DNA of 64,000 nt, taken from Mycobacterium sp. AT1. Its GTDB lineage: Bacteria; Actinomycetota; Actinomycetes; Mycobacteriales; Mycobacteriaceae. Position 1 is the stretch's first letter; every line of letters begins with the position of its first letter. Positions 59,742 through 64,000 of the stretch are shown here, one piece after another. The notes beneath the pieces were generated by a model that was not told the DNA's origin, ran no database searches, and saw nothing but the letters and a program-made list of their open reading frames with translations. The translations under genes were made by a program, and so were the position numbers. The DNA is taken from positions 40,875-104,874 of the forward strand of contig NZ_MVOC01000055.1 in the NCBI RefSeq assembly GCF_002043095.1. Reading direction: 5' to 3'.

Positions 59742-61232
59742 TCAGGTGACGGACGCCGCCCGCACCAGCGACCAGTAGGCACGTTCGCGTTCGGTGTCCT
59801 CGTTCGAGGTGATGGCGCCGAACGCGGCGGCGTCGCGCGCGAACCGCTCCGCGGCGTCGGGCAGGGCGTCGGGGCCGTGTAACCGGAACTGACTGGGGGC
59901 GAGTGGGCCGAACAGCAGCGCGCGACGCAGCTCCGGCCAGTCGTCCACCCGTGGCTCAACCCCGGCCGCCCTGGCAAAACCCAACGCAGCCACGTTCATT
60001 CGGCTCTTCTGAGGCAGGCCGCGCCTCGACTGGCAGAGCTGGACCGCGCGACGCTGGTCCGCTTCTGTCGGCGCCGGTATGGTGCCACCCCACGCGTACG
60101 CGATCCACCTGGCCTGCAACTCCATTGGCACGAAATATCCGCCCGATTGGTCCCACATTCCCAGGAACGCCAAACCGGGAAGGTCGGGATGGAACGTGTG
60201 CCGGTCGGCGTCGAGGTGTACAGCATCGAGGCCGACAAGCTTCTGGATCTCTTCGCTCAGGAACGGCAGGCTGAGATCGAACCCGGTGCCGAACACGATC
60301 CCGTCGAACTCCTCGGAGCATCCGTCGGCGAAGGTGACCGTGGTGCCCGCGACGGACGTCATCCAGGGCCGCACCGTGATTCGACCCTCGGCGACCAGTG
60401 GAAGGTACTGCTGACTGAGCGTGACCCCGGCGGCGAAGAGCGACGGGTCGGGGGCGGGAGCACCGTACTGCTCCGGGCTGCCGCCCGCTTCCACGACGAT
60501 CTCCCTGAGCTGGCGGTCCACCTCGGCGGGGGGCAGCGTCTCACTCGCGAGTACGCCGTAGCGGGTGAAGATTCGGTGGTCCGACGGTACGCCCGCCGCG
60601 TACTTCGGCAGGACGTATCGCTGACGCCGTTGGGTGACGACGACCTTGGCGGCACCCTGTTGGGCGAGCTCGGCGGCCACCTCGAGTGCGCTTACGGCGC
60701 ATCCGGCGATCAAGATTCGCTTGCCGCGCAGGGACTTCGATCCTCGGTACTGATACGTGGTCGAGGTGCCCGCAGCGCCGGTGAAGGTGCCGAGGCCCGG
60801 CACCGGCGGAACCGCGGTGGCGTGGAACCGGCCGCTGGCCACCACCACGCGGTCGAATCGGCTTTCGTCCCCGCCGTGCCGCAGAAGCCAGCCGTCGCCG
60901 TCGCGACCGAGGTGGTCGACGGCGGTGTCGAACCGGATCCTCGGCAACAGGCCGAACGCGTCCGCGTACCGCTGCAGGTAGTCGAGGATTTCCGTCCCGG
61001 CCGGGAAGACGTCGCGACCGAGCGGTTCCAGGTCGCTGAAGGCGGTCAGGATGCGGCTGGTGTTGGTGTGCATGCCTGGCCACACACCGCTCGCGCCCGC
61101 CAGGCCCGCCCACTGGCCGCCGAGCTCCGCGTTCTTTTCCAAGATCGTCGGTTCGAATCCCTGCGACGCGAGCCACCGCGCCGCGACGAGGCCGCCCGGG
61201 CCTGCTCCAATTACGGCCACGTCTCCGGTCAT
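59742..61232 (-). CDS. FAD-dependent monooxygenase / NAD(P)-binding oxidoreductase
   Basis: A 496-aa flavin monooxygenase-like protein. The FAD-binding GAGPGG is at residues 9-14 (MTGDVAVIGAGPGG), and the second Rossmann region reads IAGCAVSALEVAAEL, lacking one canonical glycine. ATG-rich C-terminus VVFGTGFD-like (here IVFGTGFDLSLPFL) fits the family. It likely oxygenates or oxidises a small lipophilic compound with NADPH. It diverges from an amidohydrolase with a 58-bp gap, suggesting one catabolic module. Start ATG 61232. Confidence 0.83.
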   Translation of the reverse strand: MTGDVAVIGAGPGGLVAARWLASQGFEPTILEKNAELGGQWAGLAGASGVWPGMHTNTSRILTAFSDLEPLGRDVFPAGTEILDYLQRYADAFGLLPRIRFDTAVDHLGRDGDGWLLRHGGDESRFDRVVVASGRFHATAVPPVPGLGTFTGAAGTSTTYQYRGSKSLRGKRILIAGCAVSALEVAAELAQQGAAKVVVTQRRQRYVLPKYAAGVPSDHRIFTRYGVLASETLPPAEVDRQLREIVVEAGGSPEQYGAPAPDPSLFAAGVTLSQQYLPLVAEGRITVRPWMTSVAGTTVTFADGCSEEFDGIVFGTGFDLSLPFLSEEIQKLVGLDAVHLDADRHTFHPDLPGLAFLGMWDQSGGYFVPMELQARWIAYAWGGTIPAPTEADQRRAVQLCQSRRGLPQKSRMNVAALGFARAAGVEPRVDDWPELRRALLFGPLAPSQFRLHGPDALPDAAERFARDAAAFGAITSNEDTERERAYWSLVRAASVT

Positions 61233-61290
61233 CGTTACACCATCGCACTCTCGCAGGTCCGTCACGAGCTTCGGGGCGTAAGAAGGAACG

Positions 61291-62295
61291 ATGCGCATCA
61301 TCACCGTCGAAGAGCACTTCCACCACCCGGAGTCGGTGGCGCGAGTACTCGAATTGTCGGGGTTGGGGCCGATCACGCCAGACGCCGGGTTCGGCGAGTT
61401 CCTCGGCACCTTCATGCCCGACCGCGAATCGGCCGAACGGCTCGCCGGCAAACGCCTCGCCCACATGGACGCCGTCGGCATCGACGTCCAGGTGGTCTCC
61501 CATGGTGCGAACAGCCCGGGGAACCTGGCGCTTCCGGATGCCGTTGAGCTGTGCCGGACGGTGAACGACGCTCTGGCGCAACAGATATCGGAGCATCCGG
61601 CCCGGTTCCGGGGGTTCGCGACGCTGCCGCTCTACGATCCTGCCAAGGCGGCCGACGAGTTGCGGCGGTGCGTCGAGGAGCTGGGCTTCGTGGGGGCGCT
61701 CACCCACGGAAGCATTGCGGGAGCCTTCCTCGACGACCCGAGATTCGACCCGGTTCTCGCGACGGCAGAGACCGTGAACCTGCCGATCTACGTCCACCCC
61801 GGCATGCCCGAAAAGGCCGTCTCGACGCCGTATTACGCAGGCACTTGGCCTGCGGCGGTGCACTTCCTGTTCGCGGGTCCGGCGTTCGGCTGGCACGCCG
61901 AGGCGGGCATCCACGTCCTGCGGCTCATTCTGTCTGGCGCACTGGACAGACACCCCAATCTCAAGCTCCTGAGCGGACATTGGGGTGAGCTGGTTGCGGG
62001 CTGGCTCGACCGCCTCGACGAGGTCGTCGGGTGGACCGACCACCTGGACCGCATACCGAGTGAGTACTACCGCGAGCAGGTGTGGGCGACGCCGTCCGGG
62101 ATGTTCAGCCAGAACCAGCTGAACTTCTTCGTTGCCGAGATCGGTGCCGACCGGATCATCCACTCTGAGGACTACCCATACGTGGTGCGGGACAACGTCT
62201 CCGAGTTCCTGGAGCAGGCCGATCTCACCGACGAGCAGCGCGGCGCAATCGCTCACGGAAACGCGGAGGCGCTGCTCGGGATGTCAGGGGAGTAG
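61291..62295 (+). CDS. Amidohydrolase-2 family metal-dependent hydrolase/decarboxylase
   Basis: A 334-aa TIM-barrel protein of the ACMSD/gamma-resorcylate decarboxylase group (Amidohydro_2). Metal ligands are suggested by Glu-Glu-His in ITVEEHFHHP, the His of IYVHPGMP and the Asp of HSEDYPY. Members decarboxylate aromatic acids without oxygen or hydrolyse ring compounds. Its divergent partner is a flavin monooxygenase, consistent with breakdown of an aromatic compound. The substrate is unknown. Confidence 0.82.
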   Translation: MRIITVEEHFHHPESVARVLELSGLGPITPDAGFGEFLGTFMPDRESAERLAGKRLAHMDAVGIDVQVVSHGANSPGNLALPDAVELCRTVNDALAQQISEHPARFRGFATLPLYDPAKAADELRRCVEELGFVGALTHGSIAGAFLDDPRFDPVLATAETVNLPIYVHPGMPEKAVSTPYYAGTWPAAVHFLFAGPAFGWHAEAGIHVLRLILSGALDRHPNLKLLSGHWGELVAGWLDRLDEVVGWTDHLDRIPSEYYREQVWATPSGMFSQNQLNFFVAEIGADRIIHSEDYPYVVRDNVSEFLEQADLTDEQRGAIAHGNAEALLGMSGE

Positions 62296-62633
62296 CAGGA
62301 ACGCCGACCATTCACGCTGGACGCAGTCCCGGAGTGCGTCGAGGTCGTCGAAGTCGTGCCCGACCACCTCGACGAAGGGCCTGGTGACGTCGCGTCCGTA
62401 GAAGCGGTCCCGCCGAGGAGGACGCCGCGTGACGTCTGGACGACGCGGTCGGTGAACAGGCGGACGCAGGTCGGATCGTCGAGCTTCGCGAACTCGTCGT
62501 CCAGCCAGTCGCCCACCAGGTGCGCGCCGCGCGGACCGAACAGGGTGAGCGCGAGCTCGCGCTGCTCTCGCAGCGAGCCGTCGAGAAGGCGCTGGTAGAC
62601 CTGCGATTGGCGCGTCGGGGACGAGAGTGCCAC
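62284..62633 (-). pseudogene. Small cytosolic protein gene with a single-base frameshift
   Basis: Start GTG 62633 (VALSSPTRQSQVYQRL). The first 75 codons encode a plausible protein (LLDGSLREQRELALTLFGPRGAHLVGD is the visible core, abbreviated). After LLGG the frame turns to Ser/Thr-rich filler; one extra base there restores DRFYGRDVTRPFVEVVGHDF and ends REWSAFLLLP at a TGA at 62284-62286. The span of 350 bases is one short of whole codons. It could be a real decay or a sequencing error. No family is recognised. It overlaps the convergent amidohydrolase gene by 12 bp. Confidence 0.65.
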
Positions 62634-62700
62634 GGACCGTTGCCGGTGGCGATCGAATTAATCACCCGCGCGGATCGCGCGCGATGGGGCAGTTGGGCTC

Positions 62701-62713
62701 TATCGTGTCGCTG
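62701..62713 (+). promoter_or_regulatory. Leaderless promoter of the GH16 gene
   Basis: TATCGT (62701-62706) fits TANNNT and lies six bases before GTG 62713, supporting this start over the ATG at 62722, which has no spaced ribosome-binding site. Confidence 0.45.
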
Positions 62714-63552
62714 TGCCGGAGATGGATCGTCGAAACCTTCTGTTCATGTCGGGGCTGGGCCTGCTGGCCGCAGCAATCCCGTTACCCACCGCAGGTGCCG
62801 CGCCGCCGGTACCAGGACCGGTACCCGGACCGCCGGAGACGGCCACCCCCGCCTTCCTCTTCCACGACGAGTTCGACGGACCAGCTGGCTCGGCCCCCGA
62901 CCCGTCGAAGTGGACCGTCGCCACCGCCCGCGAGACCATCAAGAACCCGGTGTTCTGGGACCGCCCCGAGAACATGGGGCAGTACCGCAACGACCGCCGC
63001 AACGTCTTCCTCGACGGCAACTCCAACCTCGTCATCCGCGCGACGAAGGAGAACGGAAAGTACTTCAGCGGCAAGCTCACCGGCACGTGGCGCGGCGGCA
63101 TCGGGCTCACGTGGGAAGCCAGGGTGAAGTTCGACTGCCTGACTCTGGGCTGCTGGCCCGCGTGGTGGCTGCTCAACAACGATCCCGTTCGCGGCGGTGA
63201 GATCGACGTCGTCGAGTGGTACGGCAACGGCAGCTGGCCGTCGGGGTCGACGGTTCACGCCCGGCTGGACGGGACGTCGTTCGCCACCCAGCCGTTCGAC
63301 GTGGACAGCGCGTGGCACGTCTGGCGCTGCACGTGGACCGACGCCGGGATGTACTTTTGGCGCGACTACGCACCGGGCATGGAGCCGTACTTCACCGTTC
63401 CGGCCAACTCGCTGGACGATTGGCCGTTCAACGACCCGGGCTACCAGCTGTCCCCGATGCTGAATCTGGCGGTCGCCGGCTCAGGGGGCGGAGATCCCGC
63501 CGGCGGCACGTATCCGGCGGACATGCTCGTCGACTGGGTCCGCGTCTGGTGA
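62713..63552 (+). CDS. Exported GH16 beta-glucanase
   Basis: A 279-aa precursor. The signal peptide (MDRRNLLFMSGLGLLAAA with a twin-Arg start, cleavage near AGAA) suggests Tat or Sec export. The catalytic motif EIDVVE gives nucleophile Glu163 and acid/base Glu168, as in endo-1,3-beta-glucanases; FWDRPENMGQYR and SPMLNLAVAGSGGGD are family signatures, and Rv0315 is a likely relative. It hydrolyses or binds beta-1,3-glucans outside the cell. Confidence 0.87.
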   Translation: MPEMDRRNLLFMSGLGLLAAAIPLPTAGAAPPVPGPVPGPPETATPAFLFHDEFDGPAGSAPDPSKWTVATARETIKNPVFWDRPENMGQYRNDRRNVFLDGNSNLVIRATKENGKYFSGKLTGTWRGGIGLTWEARVKFDCLTLGCWPAWWLLNNDPVRGGEIDVVEWYGNGSWPSGSTVHARLDGTSFATQPFDVDSAWHVWRCTWTDAGMYFWRDYAPGMEPYFTVPANSLDDWPFNDPGYQLSPMLNLAVAGSGGGDPAGGTYPADMLVDWVRVW

Positions 63553-63693
63553 CGTGCCCGCAGCGCGTCTCCCAAGCACTGCCTCGTGAGCACCGTCACC
63601 CCGGCTAGTTCGGCTCGTGGTGGAATAAAAACCCGCTTCCATTCGTCAGTTATGTCGAAGGACTAATGAACGTTTGGAAGAAGGAGCAGTCCC

Positions 63694-63933
63694 ATGAGTT
63701 CCAGTAGCACAAGGACGTTCGCGGCAATCGCCGGTGGCGCCATGGTCACCCTCGGCATCGTCGGCGCGACCATCGCGCAGGCCGCGCCGGGCGCAGTAGC
63801 CGACTCCGAGATGTCGACGGGCACCACCAGCACCGTCACGACCGCACCGGGAACGCCGCCAATCCCGATGGCACAGCCCAGCATCAAGGGCCCCGCGCCC
63901 CTGCCGATCGAAGAGCAGGGCCTGCCCGGCTGA
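63694..63933 (+). CDS. Small exported Thr/Pro-rich protein
   Basis: A 79-aa precursor with a signal peptide (MSSSSTRTFAAIAGGAMVTL, cleavage near IAQA|APG). The mature part is Thr-, Pro- and Gly-rich without cysteines and looks disordered. AAGGAG precedes the ATG with good spacing. Similar tiny exported proteins (ADSEM-T-TTT type) recur in mycobacteria. Function unknown. Confidence 0.65.
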   Translation: MSSSSTRTFAAIAGGAMVTLGIVGATIAQAAPGAVADSEMSTGTTSTVTTAPGTPPIPMAQPSIKGPAPLPIEEQGLPG

Positions 63934-63956
63934 GTTGTCGGCATTCGAGGTAGGTC

Positions 63957-63988
63957 GACGGCCCTGGCGGTGGTACGCCGGGGCCGTC
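63957..63988 (+). terminator. Terminator after the small exported protein gene
   Basis: GACGGCCCTGGCG / CGCCGGGGCCGTC, 13-base arms with one T-G pair and a six-base loop, 23 bases past the stop. Confidence 0.7.
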
Positions 63989-64000
63989 GTCATTCATCGC

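Noticed and set aside
1..64000. CRISPR array, insertion sequence or prophage
   Set aside because: No regularly spaced repeats, transposase, integrase or phage structural gene was seen on either strand.

Overview
The window is high-GC actinobacterial DNA from a fast-growing, probably environmental mycobacterium (Mycolicibacterium type). The evidence is an MspA-family porin, MmpS/MmpL lipid transporters, an EspC-like type VII secretion protein, the MprAB-PepD stress system, a cysteine-free L32, and gene order matching M. tuberculosis Rv0953c-Rv0996 over about 34 kb. From memory, the mprA-mprB-pepD-moaB2-porin order is that of the mspC locus of M. smegmatis. No insertion sequence, prophage or CRISPR array was seen.

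Layout. 1-5.3 kb: 3' part of a thiolase, a methyltransferase, two tandem secreted paralogues, a type VII-associated pair and an F420-type oxidoreductase preceded by a perfect KstR-type box. 5.4-8.3 kb: a membrane protein overlapping an ornithine/DAP-decarboxylase-like enzyme, then a dimethylsulfone monooxygenase (sfnG). 8.4-17 kb: Rv0954 homologue, perM, purN-purH, a MoxR/ChlI-like ATPase with its VWA partner, and a DUF1707 protein. 17.1-25.6 kb: a six-gene minus-strand catabolic operon (atuA-like, fadE13, accD2, accA2, fadE12, echA7) resembling the acyclic-terpene (Atu) gene set, with repeated CCGGTA motifs over its promoter. 25.7-30.3 kb: rpmF, mprA, mprB, pepD, moaB2.

30.4-38.3 kb: a 52-aa gene behind a perfect CRP-type site, an mspC-like porin with an altered constriction loop, mscL, a SAF-domain protein, ruc, a 5-formyl-THF cyclo-ligase, galU, glp(moeA1), rimJ, glpR and tRNA-Ala(CGC). 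38.4-46.7 kb is accessory: a decayed thioesterase, HAD and GNAT proteins, a methyltransferase, a small exported protein, an acyl-CoA-dehydrogenase-like flavoenzyme, and mmpS-mmpL divergent from a MarR regulator. 46.7-50 kb: a type I DAHP synthase co-transcribed with a membrane protein and preceded by a Tyr-Trp-Phe leader peptide with hairpins (candidate attenuator), then a degenerate GGDEF membrane protein.

50-64 kb: class II aldolase, isocitrate lyase 2, an ArnT/YkcB-like glycosyltransferase, a PknF-like Ser/Thr kinase, hutH, divergent fur and dps, a flavin monooxygenase divergent from an amidohydrolase, a frameshifted small gene, an exported GH16 glucanase and a small exported protein.

The main themes are envelope stress and permeability (mprAB-pepD, porin, mscL, mmpSL, glp/glpR, perM), lipid/branched-acyl/steroid carbon use (KstR box, Atu-like operon, ICL2) and purine, folate and aromatic biosynthesis. 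The least expected signals are the aromatic leader peptide, the palindromic spacer inside the Atu-like operon, the porin loop variant and two genes broken by single-base shifts.
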